From positions 1 to 40,549 of the forward strand of contig JAUICO010000037.1 in NCBI GenBank assembly GCA_030427825.1: a stretch of DNA of 40,549 nucleotides. Reading direction: 5' to 3'. How positions within the stretch are numbered: the stretch's first letter is position 1; each line of letters begins with the position of its first letter. Below, in pieces: positions 1 to 10,783 of the stretch. The notes under the pieces are model-generated. The model did not search any database. It saw only the letters and a program-made list of their open reading frames with translations, and was not told where the DNA came from. The position numbers were made by a program, and so were the translations under genes. This DNA is from a bacterium. Its GTDB lineage: Bacteria > Myxococcota_A > Bradymonadia > REDH01.

Positions 1-2
1 TG

Positions 3-1112
3 TGGGACACCTACCGGACCCTGCACCCGCTCTACGAAATCATTGCTCCTGACGTCGAACGTGATGTGCTGCGCTCGCTGCTGCGAATGCGCGATGACGG
101 CGGGCGCATTCCCCGCTGGCCGGCGGCGTCGAGCTACACCGGCGGCATGGTGGGCTCGCCCGCTGACCATCTGTTTGCAGGCGGCTACCTCAAAGGCATC
201 GAGGGCGTGGACTACGACGCATTTGTCGACAGCGTCCGCGCCCGCATGGCGGACCCGGCGTCGGCAGAGCATCGCCGAGACGACGAAGAACTCTACGACA
301 CCTACGGATATGTGCCTTCCGACCTCGCCGGCGCCTCGGTGTCCAACACCCTTGAGTACGTGTACGCAGACGCGTCGCTGGCGCTGTTGATGGAGGCGCT
401 CAATGAGGACGCCGCCGGGGCGCTGCGTGAGCGTGCTGAAGGCTGGCGCAACCTTCTGCACGGGGGCTTCTTCATGCCCCGTATGGCCGACGGTACCTTC
501 GACACATCGCAGGGTCCGCGCGACGTAAACATGAACGGTGGCCCTTTTGTAGAAGGGAACGCCTGGCACTATCGCTTCTTTGCGCCACACGCCGGCGACG
601 AGATGGTGGACGCGATAGGCACCGAAGAGTTCGAAGCGGCGCTGATTGAGTTCTTTGAGAACTCAAGCGTGGGAGGCGCACCGAGCCTGGCACCTGTGTT
701 CCCCGACGAATACTACTGGCATGGCAACGAGCCGGACATCCACGCCGCCCTGCTCTTTCACCATGTCGATCGCTACGACCTGGTTCAGTATTGGGTGACG
801 CAGATCCGCAACGAGCTGTACGGAACCGGTCCGGAAGGCCTCGCCGGCAACGACGACGGCGGCACCCTCTCAGCCTGGTACGTGTTCAGCGCCCTGGGCC
901 TGTACCCGATCGCCGGCTCTGACCGGTATTACATCGGCCGCCCCCTCTTCCCGGCTATGCGCGTGCAGAGCGGGGACGAACAGCTGACGATCAGCGCGCC
1001 GGGGGCTGAGCATGACGACCTTCAGTTTGGCGGCGCAACACTCAATGGGACAGACGTCGAGCGTTCGATTCGCCACGCGAACCTTAGAGGCAACCTCACG
1101 TTCACTGACTGA
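3..1112 (+). CDS. GH92 family alpha-mannosidase, C-terminal part (5' end outside window)
   Basis: The reading frame is already open at base 3 (it begins [10 protein letters not shown]), so the gene starts upstream and only about the last 369 residues are here. Family signatures are clear: WDTYRTLHP near the start, [16 protein letters not shown] around residue 180, and [21 protein letters not shown] around residue 285. In glycoside hydrolase family 92 these blocks carry the general acid and general base of the calcium-dependent, inverting exo-mannosidase active site; that is family knowledge, not tested here. The end (ATLNGTDV followed by a short strand) is the usual C-terminal beta-sandwich, so the 3' end looks intact. 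The product would trim terminal alpha-mannose from glycans, probably outside the cytoplasm, but the signal peptide is off-window. It converges with the Cys-rich lipoprotein gene and overlaps its 3' end by 11 bp. Confidence 0.9.
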   Translation, partial: WDTYRTLHPLYEIIAPDVERDVLRSLLRMRDDGGRIPRWPAASSYTGGMVGSPADHLFAGGYLKGIEGVDYDAFVDSVRARMADPASAEHRRDDEELYDTYGYVPSDLAGASVSNTLEYVYADASLALLMEALNEDAAGALRERAEGWRNLLHGGFFMPRMADGTFDTSQGPRDVNMNGGPFVEGNAWHYRFFAPHAGDEMVDAIGTEEFEAALIEFFENSSVGGAPSLAPVFPDEYYWHGNEPDIHAALLFHHVDRYDLVQYWVTQIRNELYGTGPEGLAGNDDGGTLSAWYVFSALGLYPIAGSDRYYIGRPLFPAMRVQSGDEQLTISAPGAEHDDLQFGGATLNGTDVERSIRHANLRGNLTFTD

Positions 1113-4100
1113 TTTCGCAGCTCTCCAGGATCAACGCGATCAGCAGCTCAAGTCGTGGACCTGCCGAAAACGCGCTGGTGTTCACGGCCGCGTTCAGCAT
1201 CCAGACCTCACCCCCCAGGTCGCTGAGTGATTGGTTGACGGTCAGGTACGACACGGTCGCGTCACCGGGCTCCGGTGGCTCGTCAAAGCTGACAAGGTTC
1301 TCGTCGTAGTGCGCTCGCAGCACCACCGTGGCGTCGTCCGGCTCCGGCCACAGTTCAATCGTGTCGAGGTATGGAATCTCAGTGACACGATCCGCGAGCG
1401 TTGGATTCGCATCGAAGAGTGCGTGTGTGCTCTCGGCGGTCACCGAGAACACGGTGTTGTACAGCGATGTGGTCCAGTCCGGCATTGGCGTCCCGACCAG
1501 CTCGCTGAAGGCGGCCGGGTCGTTCAAGCCGTTCCTGGTGCGAAGGTCGGTAAGGACCAGCACGCCGCCCGCTTCAACGTAGCGGGTCATCGCCTGCAGG
1601 TCCTGCTGCCACCAGTTGATGCCTCGCTTGGGAACGATCGCGACATGAAAACGAGTCGCCTGCGATTCGTCCATGAACCAACCCGCCGGCGAGTTGTTGA
1701 CGGCCAGCGGCGTAATCCCCGCCTCAACGAAAGCGAGCAACTGGTTCACGGGCAGTGTGCCGTTGTTGCTGACGTAGGGCACCACACAGCCACCATCGCG
1801 CAGGCATGTGGGCGAACACCCGTCGCCGGCGTCCCGATTGCCGTCATCGCACTCTTCTCCCCGGCCGGGGTCGACAACACCATCACCGCATCCGGGCAGC
1901 CGGCAGAACACTGTGCATCCATCCTGGTTATCGCCGTCGCCATCGTCGCATTCTTCTCCGAGCAGCGGATCGACAATCGCGTCGCCACATCGCGGAGCGG
2001 TGCAGTCGGGCCGACACGCGTCGGGCTCATAGCTGTTCTCAGGTCCGTCGTCGCAGACCTGGAATGTGTTCTCACAGACGATCGAGTTTACCAGCAGACC
2101 GTCGCAGCTGAATGTCTCATCAACATCATCGAAGGCGCAGCTGCCATCCAGGCAATCCCAATACTCCATGTGAGCGTACCCGCCGGCCCCGGGAGGCTCG
2201 GCAACGTCGTCGACGATTCCGTCTCCGTCAGAGTCGCCGAAAAGATACACAGCGCGTGCCCTCTCGAAGCCGTTCAACCTGCAGATCGTGTGCACCGGGC
2301 TGTCCGCATCCGTCGCCGTGCTCAACCCGCATTCCTGACCGAATCCTCCGCCCTCATCGCCGTCCCACGCTTCACCCGTCTCAGTGTTTGTCCAGCAATC
2401 CGGCGCATCAGGCCAGCAGATGTACCCGGCGTGACCTGCGCCGTCGACGAACTGGCTGCCCGAGAACCATCTCTCAGCGCCCGCGCCGTTGTCCACACTG
2501 GGCACACCATCGCCACACACATTAAACCGGCAATCCGACCGACAACTGTCGCTGTCGGTCGCGTTTCCATCGTCGCATTCTTCGCCCGCGACGAGAATAC
2601 CATCACCGCAGTACGAAGACTGACACAGGACTGTGCAGCCGTCTTCATTGTCGATGTTGCCGTCATCGCATTCTTCACCCGTGTCGACGATGCCATCACC
2701 GCATCGGGGAAGCGTGCAGTCCGTGCGGCATGCGTCCGCGGCGTCTGCGTTCTCGATCCCGTCGTCGCACTCTTCGTACGCGAGATCGATGCAGGTAAGC
2801 GAACTGAGCATTCGGCCCTGCGCGATTCCGTCGGCCGGCTCGTCAGGATCGGGCGCCGGCGTTCGCGGACACGGCGGAGCAAGGAAAGGGTTCTGTGTGC
2901 ACGACTCCCGGTTCGTGCAGCTCCAGTTCGCGGCGTAGCCAACCAGCGGATGTGCCTGGTCGTAGAAACCGTTGTAACTCACATACGAAGCGTAGTCGTA
3001 GCCCAGCGACCGACACATTCCATGCTCGGGAGCGTTCGCCGTGCCGCTCAAACTGCATTCGCTACAGGTCGCCCCGACGTCGCAGATGTTTGCTTCGTAC
3101 AGTCCGTTGAAGATGGCGGGCGCGACAAATGTGTCAACGTATTGCCGGTTCGTCACCACCCCATCTCCGCAGTACTCGCCAACACAGGCTCGTGCATTCA
3201 CGCAGTCCGGATCCTCGCAATCGGCAACGCCGTCCGCATCGTTGTCGAAGCTGTCACTGCAGTCGTCTTCCTGCGCGCCGTTGAATGTGCAGCGTCCCCA
3301 GCCGCGGCATTGCCAATCGGCACAATCTGCGAGTCCGTTGCCGTCGTTGTCGAACCCATCATCACAGGCGCCCCAGTGTTCCCGGCCGCACACGTCCTGC
3401 CCTTCGGCCCAGCAGTCGAGGTCCGCGCAGTCCGTATCTCCGTCGCCGTCATTGTCGATTTGATCGGTACACAGGGCCTCGCTGCACGCGATGTGCAGGC
3501 CGCAGTCCGGGTCGTCGCAATCCACCAGGTCATCGCCGTCCGAATCCACACCATCGTCACAGGGATTCTCCGCCAGACCGTTGCAGGCCGGATGCTCGCT
3601 ACAGTCGGGGTCATCACAGTCAATTCGGCCGTCACCCTGTTCATCGAGTCCGTTGTTGCACTGCGACTCCAAACACCAGGGTTCATCCTGGCAGTCGAGG
3701 TCCTCACAATCGACCCTGCCATCGCCGTCTGAGTCCAGCCCGTCCGAGCACGGATACTCCCGCTCAAGCTCGCAGCCTTCGGGCACCAGAATCACCGAGC
3801 GCCGGGTCACAGCGAAACCACCGCGGCCATCACGTAGAACCATTTCCACGTCGACACGCTGACCGCAGACAGGCCCATCGTCCAAACGCAGCTCCCCCTG
3901 AATGTCACGGGTCTCGTCTGATCGAAGATAGTACTTGCGTTCGATCCGCCCGACGTTTGAAAACCACCGCGCGGTCAGGTCCTCGCGCTCCGCAGCTGCC
4001 GTCGACAGGTACTCCCAGTGAAACGCAGGCACGTTCAGGTCAAACACGAGACGGGGCGATTCGCCGGCAGGCCATGGGACCGGACGTGCTTCGCCTTCAT

Positions 4101-4725
4101 TCAGTGCGAGCTGCGCCGAGTCGCCACCGGCGTCGCGCGCTACGACAGTGACCTCACCGAAGTCCGGATTGTGGTTGGGTGGCGCGATCGCGTCGGCGGT
4201 TGAGTTGCGGAACATTACGGTCCGGAAGCCGATGGCGCGCTCACCGCGATCATCGACGATGAGCCGTAACACCATCGGCATTCCCATCTCGCAGCCCTGC
4301 GGAAAGAAGGCTGTCGGAACCTCAAACTCACTCACCAACCCGCACAGCTTGCCCAGCGTCGCGTCGTCATATGTGTGATTCAAGACAAACTCAGCGCCGC
4401 TTCCGCCGGACACATTCGACCGGAAATCGCCGCTGCGATGCGTAGCGCATTGAAACCCCTGATAGGTGCCACCGACGAACAAACACAACTCCCAGCGAAA
4501 CTCGGCGCCGGCGGGATCGATACCGTGGACCAGCGCCGTCGCGGTCGTTGATGTTCCCGGCCTGAGCTCGGGGCTCTCAAGGGTGATGGTACGGATCTGT
4601 ATGCGTCCCCCATCTTCGTAGTCCAGCTCGGGGATCTCGGGCGCGCAAGCCGACCAGAACGCAGCCAGGCAGGCGAGTCCGGCCAGCAGCGTCGCGAGAC
4701 ACACACGGTTCTTTCTTTGACGCAT
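1102..4725 (-). CDS. Large Cys-rich lipoprotein: MopE-type Asp/Cys repeats, DUF4215 repeats and a C-terminal amidotransferase-like domain
   Basis: I chose the ATG at 4725, two codons inside the longest frame, because its A is also the last base of the upstream receptor stop codon (TGATG), which implies translational coupling. The N-terminus is a lipoprotein-type signal ending FWSAC; the tryptophan at -3 is unusual. In 1209-residue numbering of the longest frame: residues 30-320 are beta-rich and unassigned; 328-510 hold six 20-residue repeats of the form C-x2-G-x-D-x-DGDG-x2-DC-x-D-x-DC, the calcium-binding-like MopE pattern; 676-740 and 915-977 hold paired DUF4215 repeats (CGDG...GEECDDGN...DGC). 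Residues about 985-1209 look like a ThuA/class I amidotransferase-like fold ([21 protein letters not shown]), with no catalytic triad visible to me. Likely a surface-exposed, calcium-stabilised partner of the co-transcribed TonB-dependent receptor. Substrate unknown. Confidence 0.8.
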   Translation of the reverse strand: MRQRKNRVCLATLLAGLACLAAFWSACAPEIPELDYEDGGRIQIRTITLESPELRPGTSTTATALVHGIDPAGAEFRWELCLFVGGTYQGFQCATHRSGDFRSNVSGGSGAEFVLNHTYDDATLGKLCGLVSEFEVPTAFFPQGCEMGMPMVLRLIVDDRGERAIGFRTVMFRNSTADAIAPPNHNPDFGEVTVVARDAGGDSAQLALNEGEARPVPWPAGESPRLVFDLNVPAFHWEYLSTAAAEREDLTARWFSNVGRIERKYYLRSDETRDIQGELRLDDGPVCGQRVDVEMVLRDGRGGFAVTRRSVILVPEGCELEREYPCSDGLDSDGDGRVDCEDLDCQDEPWCLESQCNNGLDEQGDGRIDCDDPDCSEHPACNGLAENPCDDGVDSDGDDLVDCDDPDCGLHIACSEALCTDQIDNDGDGDTDCADLDCWAEGQDVCGREHWGACDDGFDNDGNGLADCADWQCRGWGRCTFNGAQEDDCSDSFDNDADGVADCEDPDCVNARACVGEYCGDGVVTNRQYVDTFVAPAIFNGLYEANICDVGATCSECSLSGTANAPEHGMCRSLGYDYASYVSYNGFYDQAHPLVGYAANWSCTNRESCTQNPFLAPPCPRTPAPDPDEPADGIAQGRMLSSLTCIDLAYEECDDGIENADAADACRTDCTLPRCGDGIVDTGEECDDGNIDNEDGCTVLCQSSYCGDGILVAGEECDDGNATDSDSCRSDCRFNVCGDGVPSVDNGAGAERWFSGSQFVDGAGHAGYICWPDAPDCWTNTETGEAWDGDEGGGFGQECGLSTATDADSPVHTICRLNGFERARAVYLFGDSDGDGIVDDVAEPPGAGGYAHMEYWDCLDGSCAFDDVDETFSCDGLLVNSIVCENTFQVCDDGPENSYEPDACRPDCTAPRCGDAIVDPLLGEECDDGDGDNQDGCTVFCRLPGCGDGVVDPGRGEECDDGNRDAGDGCSPTCLRDGGCVVPYVSNNGTLPVNQLLAFVEAGITPLAVNNSPAGWFMDESQATRFHVAIVPKRGINWWQQDLQAMTRYVEAGGVLVLTDLRTRNGLNDPAAFSELVGTPMPDWTTSLYNTVFSVTAESTHALFDANPTLADRVTEIPYLDTIELWPEPDDATVVLRAHYDENLVSFDEPPEPGDATVSYLTVNQSLSDLGGEVWMLNAAVNTSAFSAGPRLELLIALILESCEISQ

Positions 4726-7700
4726 CACCACTCTGCCCGAACCCCAAAGGCTGGAATGAAAGGAAGTCCTGTCACGATCGTGTCCTCGCCGCCGCCCGAG
4801 GGGTACACAATGACCTCCTGGTTGGAGCGATTATAGACGTTGTTGAAGTTGATGTAGGTGCTCAGGCTCCAGCGCTTGAACGTGAAGTCTTTGGCGACAC
4901 GAATATCCAGCTGGTGAAAGGCCTGAAGCCGCAGCGTGTTGACGTCCGGGCTCAACGCGATGTGACGCACGCCGGTGGTCACGTCCGTCGCCGACCCTGT
5001 GCGTTGTGTATATGGGCGGCCGGTGGTGTATCGCCATCGCGCCCCCAGGCTCCAGCTACGCGGGAGGCTGCCATCAAGGACGAAGGTCGCGATGTGAGTC
5101 TGGTCGTAGCTGAACGGGAACCAGCTGCCCCTGCCGTCCCTGCGCTCTGCCTGTGACAGGGTGTACGAAACCCATCCACTCAGGGGCAGCTCGCCGTCGT
5201 AGCGCAGCAGCAGCTCGAATCCATAGGCGCGGCCTCGTTGTGTGCTCTCAAGGTAGTAGGCCTCGCGTTGCTCACCGGCCTCGCCCGTACCCTCTCCGGT
5301 CTCCCCGTCATCGACGTTTTCTGATTCCGGTATGCGGTTTGACGTCGCCGGAAGGCGGCTGAGCGACTTGTAGAAGACGCCGGCGTTGAGCCGGAAGCCA
5401 TCGACGCTTACGAAGTCCGCGCCCAGGCCGTAGTGAGCCGCCCTCTCGATCTTCAGATCCGGGTTGCCGCCCTCAACACGCAGCTCGTTCCTGTCCGGGC
5501 TGCGGTGGTACAACCCGCCGGATGCTGTCACCGCGAGCTGCTCGTCGATGGCATATCGCAGGGCCAGGCGCGGTTCGACGGTCGTGGTGGCGAATGCATC
5601 GTAGTATTCCGCGCGCAGGCCGGGCACCACGGTCAGCCCGGGTGCGACCTCGGTCTCAACCTCAACATACACGGCGGCGTTGAGCTCCTCGTAGCGTTCC
5701 TCACCCGAGTATGTGCGGCTGGTCAGGCTCGCGGTCGGGTCGTCCCGCTCCTGCAGTGCGACCGGAGAGTCGTATACAAACTCGCCAAATCGACCGAGTA
5801 TGTCGACCCCGACCCGCAGCCGAAGTCCGTCGTGAGGAAGCCAGGTGATCGCTTCGCGCAGACCGATTGACACAGCCTTGTCCTGCTCGAAGACCTGCAG
5901 TGTGTTCTCGCCGCCAATATCGAGGGTGACCTGAGGGCGCGAAAAGGACAGCGTCAGTTGATTGTGCAGAGTGGGGGTGAGGCGCTCGGTCCACGACAGT
6001 GACAGACTCTGAAACACCGTGCGCAGATACTGACGATTAAACTGCGCGTCGTCCTCCTGCTCGTCCCCGTCATCGATGCTGACATCCAGAAGGTCATCGG
6101 CGCCGATGAAGAGAAAGGTCAGCGACGAGCCGGGGCCCCGCCGAGAAGTGACGCCGAATTGGAAGTCCCAGAATCGCGGGTATCCGTCGAAATCCAGGCT
6201 ATCAATTTTGCGCAGCACCGGTCGCAGGATGTCTCCGGCGTACGAGCGCCGAACAGCACCGAATACCGCGACCTGGTCGCTGATGGCAGCTTCGAGTCGC
6301 AGCCCTGCCTCAAACACATTTACGTCTACGTGCCCGTGCACGCCCTCGGTGCCCGCGACCCGCGTGTTCAGGTTGATGAGCCCACCTGTGGCTCGGCCCC
6401 ACGAAGCCCCGAAACCGCCCGGGTGAAAGTCGATAGCGTCGACCATCTCGGCGGGGATGATCGTTCTGAGCCCGCCGAAGTGGTACAGAATCGGCACCCG
6501 CACGCCGTCCACATAGACACTGGTCGCTTCCGGCGAGGAGCCCCGAATCGGCAGGCTTCCGCGACCAAAGGGCGTGGTTCCGAAGGGTGGACGATGCACC
6601 CCGGGGAAGTTGTTTACCGCCTTCACGACATCGCCGTCGGTGCCGGCGACATCCGCCACGTCAGCGGCAACGATCTCAAGACGTGAAACCTCCTCTACGA
6701 CAGCGCGCGCGGTGGTTCTGGAACGGAACAGGTCCTCGGCGGCAACGTTCACATACCAGGTCCTCTCCAGACGCCGGCCGGCGTCGACCTCGATGTTCTC
6801 TTCGTGGACCAGCTCCCCTGCTACGACGAAGGAGACGCGCCAGGACCCCGGCTCCATACCCCGCAACTCAAAGTACCCGCGTTCGTCGGCTTCAGCCTGA
6901 ATCTCCGTCGGCGCCGAAGCCCCGGAGTCGGTGTCAGCGGCCGCGTCAACGACCTCAGCAGGGACCTCGTCCGCCGGCGACGCAGCTCGGCGGGCGTTGA
7001 CGTCTGCAAATACGACCGCCTGGCGGGTTCCTCGGCGACGGATGTAGCCGGAGACTGACACCGGCGCCGATTCGGGAGCCGCCTGCGGGCCCGAAACCAC
7101 AGCCGGCGCGGCGGCAGGCTGCGAAGCAACAGAGACATCGGACGCGGCGGGCTGAGAGTGTGTGTTCACGCCCGTGGGCGGGCCGGCCGCGGTCTCGACG
7201 ACCATCTCTGTTGTCGTCTCGGTGTAATAGATCACAAAGCCGATGCGCCAGGCGATGCGCGATGGCACCGGGTTGCCGTCAGGGTGCTCCTCGGTGATCT
7301 CTCTGGCCGGACTGAAGCGGTACGTTGACGCCGCGCTGATGGCCGCATCTACGAACCCCCACTCGTCTTCGTCGACGGGCAGCTCTTCTTCGTAGAGCTC
7401 GTCGTCCTGATCGTAGGAAAAAATGACCAGCTGAAGAGCGCGGACATCGCTGACCGAGCCGTCCTCTTCGATATCGATGCGGACAACGACATCGGCCTGC
7501 ACGTCGGCATCCATCGCTGCCTGCGGGAAGGTGACCGGCGATGATTCCCGTAACCGCGGAGCAACCGTTCCACCGTGGAAGTCGAGAGCCGAATCCTGGG
7601 CACAGGCATCCCGGTGCGCGACAGCGGTCAGCGAAATGACCAGCAGCAGGCACAGCGATGCGGCGAACACGCGGCGAACGAGGTGGTGCAGTAACAAGCC

Positions 7701-7811
7701 TGTAACTCGCGGGTGATACTCGTGAGCGGACCCATCGTAGCAGCATCCTCGACCCGTGTCCGGTGCGTCGACGACGATTCCCGCATCGCGCAAATCCGGC
7801 GTTGACTGCAT
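4725..7811 (-). CDS. TonB-dependent outer-membrane receptor with an N-terminal TonB-C-like domain
   Basis: In 1028-residue numbering: a signal peptide at about 39-72 ([17 protein letters not shown] ending ACAQ); a TonB C-terminal-like domain at 84-195 ([16 protein letters not shown], then [17 protein letters not shown] and NPVPSRI); a Pro/Ala-rich linker at 205-250; a carboxypeptidase-regulatory-like beta sandwich at 252-350; the plug at about 375-490 ([40 protein letters not shown]); then the beta-barrel to the C-terminal W. The role is TonB/ExbBD-energised uptake across the outer membrane; the ligand is unknown. The start is uncertain: the first ATG (7811) puts 38 non-secretory residues before the signal, whereas an in-frame TTG at 7697 would start directly at it. 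The gene runs into the lipoprotein gene (TGATG overlap) and is divergent from the LamG gene. A receptor that carries a TonB-C-like domain is unusual. Confidence 0.88.
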   Translation of the reverse strand: MQSTPDLRDAGIVVDAPDTGRGCCYDGSAHEYHPRVTGLLLHHLVRRVFAASLCLLLVISLTAVAHRDACAQDSALDFHGGTVAPRLRESSPVTFPQAAMDADVQADVVVRIDIEEDGSVSDVRALQLVIFSYDQDDELYEEELPVDEDEWGFVDAAISAASTYRFSPAREITEEHPDGNPVPSRIAWRIGFVIYYTETTTEMVVETAAGPPTGVNTHSQPAASDVSVASQPAAAPAVVSGPQAAPESAPVSVSGYIRRRGTRQAVVFADVNARRAASPADEVPAEVVDAAADTDSGASAPTEIQAEADERGYFELRGMEPGSWRVSFVVAGELVHEENIEVDAGRRLERTWYVNVAAEDLFRSRTTARAVVEEVSRLEIVAADVADVAGTDGDVVKAVNNFPGVHRPPFGTTPFGRGSLPIRGSSPEATSVYVDGVRVPILYHFGGLRTIIPAEMVDAIDFHPGGFGASWGRATGGLINLNTRVAGTEGVHGHVDVNVFEAGLRLEAAISDQVAVFGAVRRSYAGDILRPVLRKIDSLDFDGYPRFWDFQFGVTSRRGPGSSLTFLFIGADDLLDVSIDDGDEQEDDAQFNRQYLRTVFQSLSLSWTERLTPTLHNQLTLSFSRPQVTLDIGGENTLQVFEQDKAVSIGLREAITWLPHDGLRLRVGVDILGRFGEFVYDSPVALQERDDPTASLTSRTYSGEERYEELNAAVYVEVETEVAPGLTVVPGLRAEYYDAFATTTVEPRLALRYAIDEQLAVTASGGLYHRSPDRNELRVEGGNPDLKIERAAHYGLGADFVSVDGFRLNAGVFYKSLSRLPATSNRIPESENVDDGETGEGTGEAGEQREAYYLESTQRGRAYGFELLLRYDGELPLSGWVSYTLSQAERRDGRGSWFPFSYDQTHIATFVLDGSLPRSWSLGARWRYTTGRPYTQRTGSATDVTTGVRHIALSPDVNTLRLQAFHQLDIRVAKDFTFKRWSLSTYINFNNVYNRSNQEVIVYPSGGGEDTIVTGLPFIPAFGVRAEW

Positions 7812-7858
7812 GGTGACAATGGCGCACCTTCCCAGTGCCCCACGATCGGAGAACGTGC

Positions 7859-9922
7859 ATGAAGACGATTCGCTACGCAGCCCTTATCGCCGGCGTTTCA
7901 GCGCTGATGATTTCGCACGCTGCGCCCTCATACGCCCAGGGTGCTGTTGCCTGTTGGAACTTCGAGGAAGCCCCGTACACCGGCGCCGAAGGAGAGGCGG
8001 TCGACGCCACCGGCAACGGCTGGAATGGTACCGCGATCAACGGCGCGACCACGGTGGATGAGGGACGCTTTGGCAGAGCCGCCTTCTTCGACGGCGAGCC
8101 CGGTGTCGACGATGGTGACTACATTGAGACGCCACTGCTGTTCGACCAGACCGCTGCGAACAGCTCCGGCGCCACCTTCTCTGCCTGGGCACGCCCCCTG
8201 CCGCTGCCTGCGGCGGAGAACGCATATGGCAACCCAAACCGACACCACCTGATCAGCACCGACAACGGCGGCTATGACTGGTCGCTGCTCCTCGGCCCCG
8301 GCGGCGCGGACGGTGCCTACGTCTGGCGCATGTTCACCGGTTCGGGAGACGTGAGCACCGGCGTCGAGGTCGAGTGGGACGTGTGGCACTTCCTCACGAT
8401 CGTCTTCGATGCCGAGAACACAGAGATTCGCTTCTTTTACGACGGTGAGCTGCGCTTCACCTACGAGACGTCGACGAGCATGTTTGACGGCAGCGTCCTG
8501 AATCTCGCGCTCGGTGACAACAGCGCGCGGCACTTCCGCGAGCAGTATCACGGCTACCTGGACAGCGTCTGTGTGTTCGATGTCTCGTTTTCCGGCGAGC
8601 AGATTCTGTGTGCGCAAAACGACGACACCGACTGTGACGGCATCTGCGACGGCGACGAAGACAGCGTCTCCGGCGAAGTGAGCTGCGCCGCCGGCCCGGA
8701 CAATTGCGCCTTCACTACAAACACGAATCAGGCGGATTACGACGGCGACGGCGTCGGAGACGCCTGTGACAACTGCATCTTTGTAGCGAACGCAGACCAG
8801 GCAGACACAGACGGCGACGGCACCGGCGACGCCTGCCCGGTGATTCCATGCGATACCGCCCTGGACTGCGATGACCAGCTCGCGTGTACCGACGAGACCT
8901 GCGTAGACGGCTTCTGCGCGACGTCCATCCGTGAAGAAGGCGCCTTCTGCCCACTATCCGGAGACCAACAGGGCTACTGCGATGTTGGAATCAACTGCCG
9001 GGATTGTCTCCAGGACGAGCACTGTACGTCGACGGCTGCGCCCTTCTGCGACGTCGGGCTACTGAGCTGCGTCGAGTGCGTTGCCGACGCGGACTGCGAC
9101 GAATACACCGTGGTCTGCGACGGTAGCGACGGTCGCTGTGTTGGCTGCTACGCTGACGAAGACGCGTCCGACTGCCCGACCGATGACCCGGACAGCGACG
9201 GCGCGACAACCGACGTCGAGCTGGAAGCGGGTTCCGATCCCCTCGACGAAGACTCCGACGATGACGGGGTCCTGGACGGCGACGAGATTGCGCTCGGTGC
9301 GGACCCGAACGATCCGGACTCCGATGATGACGGTATCGACGACAGCGACGAGATCGCCCTTGGAACCAACCCGACGGATCCGGACTCCGATGGCGACGGT
9401 ATCGACGATAACGACGAGATCGCTCTGGGGACCGATCCGACCAATCCGGACTCCGACGGCGACGGCAGCGACGACGGCGACGAGATTGCGCTCGGCACCG
9501 ACCCCGGCGATCCGGACTCCGATGATGATGGACTCGACGATGGCGACGAAGCCGACGCCGGCTCAAATCCCCTGATCGCGGATTCAGACGAGGATGGGAT
9601 CAACGACGGCGACGAAGTGGAAGATGGCACGGACCCCACGGATTCGGACTCCGATGACGACGGACTCGACGATGGCGATGAGGCGAGCGCAGGCACCAGT
9701 CCGCTGGACGATGACAGCGACGACGACGGCATCAGTGACGGTGACGAAGTCGAACAGGGCAGCGACCCGCTCGATCCCAACAGCCCGGGCGACGGCGGCG
9801 ATTCCGACGGTGGCAGCGGCTGCAGCACCGCATCCCGCGAAAGCACGCCACCGTTGGGCGGCATCGCATTCGTGATGGCGTGCTTCCTCGGCGCACGTCG
9901 CAGATCAGGGAGCCTGCGCTAG
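7859..9922 (+). CDS. Secreted LamG-like protein with thrombospondin type-3 repeats and a MYXO-CTERM-like tail
   Basis: The ATG at 7859 opens a good signal peptide (MKTIRYAALIAGVSALMIS ending SYAQ), so the eight codons upstream in this frame are unlikely to be used; the product is 687 residues. Residues about 28-250 resemble a LamG/concanavalin-A-like jelly roll (ACWNFEE, DATGNGWNGT, GGYDWSLLL, LDSVCVFDV). Residues 255-330 hold classic thrombospondin-3 calcium motifs (DYDGDGVGDACDNC). A Cys-rich stretch follows, then nine 20-22-residue Asp-rich repeats (445-640). The tail has the tripartite layout of a sorting signal: a GC motif (GSGCSTAS), a hydrophobic stretch (GGIAFVMACFLGA) and RRR, close to the MYXO-CTERM pattern. 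Expected at the cell surface as a rigid, calcium-loaded stalk bearing a carbohydrate- or ligand-binding head. Ligand unknown. Confidence 0.85.
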   Translation: MKTIRYAALIAGVSALMISHAAPSYAQGAVACWNFEEAPYTGAEGEAVDATGNGWNGTAINGATTVDEGRFGRAAFFDGEPGVDDGDYIETPLLFDQTAANSSGATFSAWARPLPLPAAENAYGNPNRHHLISTDNGGYDWSLLLGPGGADGAYVWRMFTGSGDVSTGVEVEWDVWHFLTIVFDAENTEIRFFYDGELRFTYETSTSMFDGSVLNLALGDNSARHFREQYHGYLDSVCVFDVSFSGEQILCAQNDDTDCDGICDGDEDSVSGEVSCAAGPDNCAFTTNTNQADYDGDGVGDACDNCIFVANADQADTDGDGTGDACPVIPCDTALDCDDQLACTDETCVDGFCATSIREEGAFCPLSGDQQGYCDVGINCRDCLQDEHCTSTAAPFCDVGLLSCVECVADADCDEYTVVCDGSDGRCVGCYADEDASDCPTDDPDSDGATTDVELEAGSDPLDEDSDDDGVLDGDEIALGADPNDPDSDDDGIDDSDEIALGTNPTDPDSDGDGIDDNDEIALGTDPTNPDSDGDGSDDGDEIALGTDPGDPDSDDDGLDDGDEADAGSNPLIADSDEDGINDGDEVEDGTDPTDSDSDDDGLDDGDEASAGTSPLDDDSDDDGISDGDEVEQGSDPLDPNSPGDGGDSDGGSGCSTASRESTPPLGGIAFVMACFLGARRRSGSLR
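9191..9778 (+). repeat. Tandem coding repeat: one 60-bp unit plus eight 66-bp units encoding thrombospondin-3-like repeats
   Basis: A 60-bp leading unit (9191-9250) is followed by eight 66-bp units in phase with the codons. Each encodes D-S-D-x-DG-x2-D-x-DE-x3-G-(S/T/A)-(D/N/S)-P plus a short linker. Neighbouring units are close at DNA level (for example gatccggactccgatg recurs), so the copy number may vary between strains by slippage or unequal recombination while the frame is kept. Confidence 0.85.
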
Positions 9923-10019
9923 CAGGACTCCGTCGCGTACAACGGGCCTTGTCCCCCCGACGGACGCGAGCTACCCCGCGCAACCGTTGGAAATCGCACC
10001 AATTGACGAAGGGGACACT

Positions 10020-10781
10020 ATGAATCCATCCGAAGGATCGGCGATTGTTACCGGCGGCGCGTCCGGGCTGGGAAAAGCAAGCGCAGCGCGACTTGCCGCC
10101 GCCGGCGCCAAGGTTGTGATCGTCGACCTGAATCGCGAGCTCGGCGAAGCGGCCGCCGCCGAGATCGGCGCTACCTTCGTAGCGGCAGATGTGACCGACA
10201 CTGACGGCGTACAGAGCGCCATTGACGCTGCGTCGGCGTTGGCCCCGCTTCGTATCGCGGTCAGCTGCGCGGGCATCGGGATCGCCAAACGTACCCTCGC
10301 GCGGGACGGCGCTCCGCACGAGCTGGACATGTTCGAGCGCATCATCCGTGTGAACCTGCTCGGCACCTTCAACGTCCTGCGCCTCTGCGCGTCAAAGATG
10401 TCACAGGGTGCACCTGACGCCGACGGGCAGCGCGGCGTGATCATCAACACCGCATCCGTAGCCGCGTACGACGGCCAGATCGGGCAGATTGCCTATTCTG
10501 CCTCTAAGGGTGGAGTCGTTGGAATGACGCTCCCTGCCGCGCGCGACCTCTCGAAGGTCGGCATTCGCGTGGCTACCATCGCGCCCGGCCTCTTCGACAC
10601 GCCGCTGCTGGCCTCCCTGCCCGAAGCGGCGCGGAAGTCCCTCGAAGCGACCGTGCCCTTCCCTCCACGCCTCGGAAAGACCGACGAGTATGCGAAGATG
10701 GTGCAGGCAATTGTCGAGAACGACTACTTCAATGGCGAAGTGGTGCGACTGGACGCCTCTCTTCGCATGGCTCCGAAGTAA
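10020..10781 (+). CDS. Short-chain dehydrogenase, 3-hydroxyacyl-CoA dehydrogenase type II-like
   Basis: 253 residues starting at the ATG at 10020, preceded by a GAAGGGG ribosome-binding site; the longer frame from 9987 lacks such a site. Features of the classical SDR fold: TGGASGLG glycine motif (residues 10-17, NAD(P) binding), the acidic D38 in VIVDLN that favours NAD, SCAG in place of NNAG, INTAS serine, and the YSASK active-site Tyr/Lys. The C-terminal NGEVVRLDASLRMAPK is typical of the type II 3-hydroxyacyl-CoA dehydrogenases (HSD17B10-like), so oxidation of 3-hydroxyacyl-CoA in fatty-acid or branched-chain catabolism is the likely role, in the cytoplasm. The L,D-transpeptidase gene starts two bases after its stop, so they are probably co-transcribed although not functionally related in an obvious way. 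Confidence 0.88.
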   Translation: MNPSEGSAIVTGGASGLGKASAARLAAAGAKVVIVDLNRELGEAAAAEIGATFVAADVTDTDGVQSAIDAASALAPLRIAVSCAGIGIAKRTLARDGAPHELDMFERIIRVNLLGTFNVLRLCASKMSQGAPDADGQRGVIINTASVAAYDGQIGQIAYSASKGGVVGMTLPAARDLSKVGIRVATIAPGLFDTPLLASLPEAARKSLEATVPFPPRLGKTDEYAKMVQAIVENDYFNGEVVRLDASLRMAPK

Positions 10782-10783
10782 GC

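Noticed and set aside
1231..3732. Long plus-strand open frame of 833 codons
   Set aside because: It lies wholly antisense to the Cys/Asp-repeat lipoprotein gene, whose frame has a signal peptide and known repeats. Repetitive GC-rich DNA keeps the opposite frame open.
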